Of a stretch of DNA of 64,000 bases, positions 63,887 to 64,000 are shown piece after piece (the first letter of the stretch is position 1; each line of letters starts with the position of its first letter). The stretch is from positions 620,001-684,000 of the forward strand of contig CALSME010000002.1 of NCBI GenBank assembly GCA_943787375.1, given 5' to 3'. Made by a program: the position numbers and the translations under genes. The notes beneath the pieces are model-generated. The model was not told the DNA's origin, did no database searches, and worked only from the letters and a program-made list of their open reading frames with translations. This stretch comes from an uncultured Polaribacter sp. Its GTDB lineage: Bacteria > Bacteroidota > Bacteroidia > Flavobacteriales > Flavobacteriaceae.

Positions 63887-64000
63887 AATTCAAATTTTTA
63901 ATTAATGATTGTGAATCTTTTAATGTTATAAGCTTATTCAAACAAGAATAAAACACCATTCACATTAAACATAGAACCTCCCTTTAAGGACTTTTTTTCT

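Overview
The window reads as a chromosome segment of a marine-type member of Flavobacteriaceae (Bacteroidota). The evidence is low GC content, TAnnTTTG-type -7 promoter boxes, type IX secretion (T9SS) C-terminal sorting tails on three proteins, a SprB-repeat adhesin, and family-level matches such as DUF2490, DUF4956/VTC and DcuC next to isoaspartyl dipeptidase. All identifications come from reading the sequence; no search was run.

Layout. (1) 1-4750: a fatty-acid-type operon with two acyl-CoA dehydrogenases, two SDR oxidoreductases, an ACAD10/11-type phosphotransferase broken by a one-base insertion, and a DUF1330-like protein; together they suggest hydroxyacyl-CoA catabolism. (2) 4782-9426, minus strand: housekeeping and stress genes (DUF423, a MobA-like transferase, XdhC, SelO, MsrA, MsrB). 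(3) 9749-11797: a VTC-domain / DUF4956 / DUF2490 operon. (4) 11808-14116: the ribosome-assembly GTPases Der and Era. (5) 14309-25316: a 2,977-residue repetitive C-type-lectin adhesin with T9SS tail, a 52-residue partner gene, and a divergent membrane-bound AraC-type regulator.

(6) 25715-34674: an integron-like accessory array. Single genes or toxin-antitoxin pairs (membrane protein, DUF4268, HEPN-like, NTF2-like, DUF418, HigBA, Fic with its HTH partner, zincin) all lie on the minus strand. They are punctuated by about 70-130 bp imperfect inverted repeats with attC-like architecture. A minimal tyrosine recombinase lies divergently at the far end.

(7) 35374-51734: a 16-kb module bounded by 16-bp inverted copies of an IS6-type end, one next to an IS6 transposase remnant. 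It carries a DASS transporter, two paralogous alpha/beta hydrolases (one lipoprotein, one T9SS cargo), a MocR-like regulator whose PLP lysine is replaced by arginine, two lamin-tail surface proteins, DcuC, isoaspartyl dipeptidase, two porins, an M14 peptidase and PEP carboxykinase. I read it as a scavenging pathway for beta-aspartyl peptides or poly-aspartate feeding C4-dicarboxylates into gluconeogenesis, under one regulator with shared direct-repeat operators.

(8) 52498-63040: a decaying genomic island after a tRNA-fMet gene. It has a type I restriction-modification locus whose hsdM and hsdR carry many single-base indels while hsdS is intact. It ends in a second cassette-like array in which small secreted-protein genes are separated by four copies of the 3' end of a tyrosine-recombinase gene. 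The window closes with a small Cys-containing protein and a periplasmic Cys/Lys repeat protein. The two cassette arrays and the IS6-bounded aspartyl module are the most unusual content.
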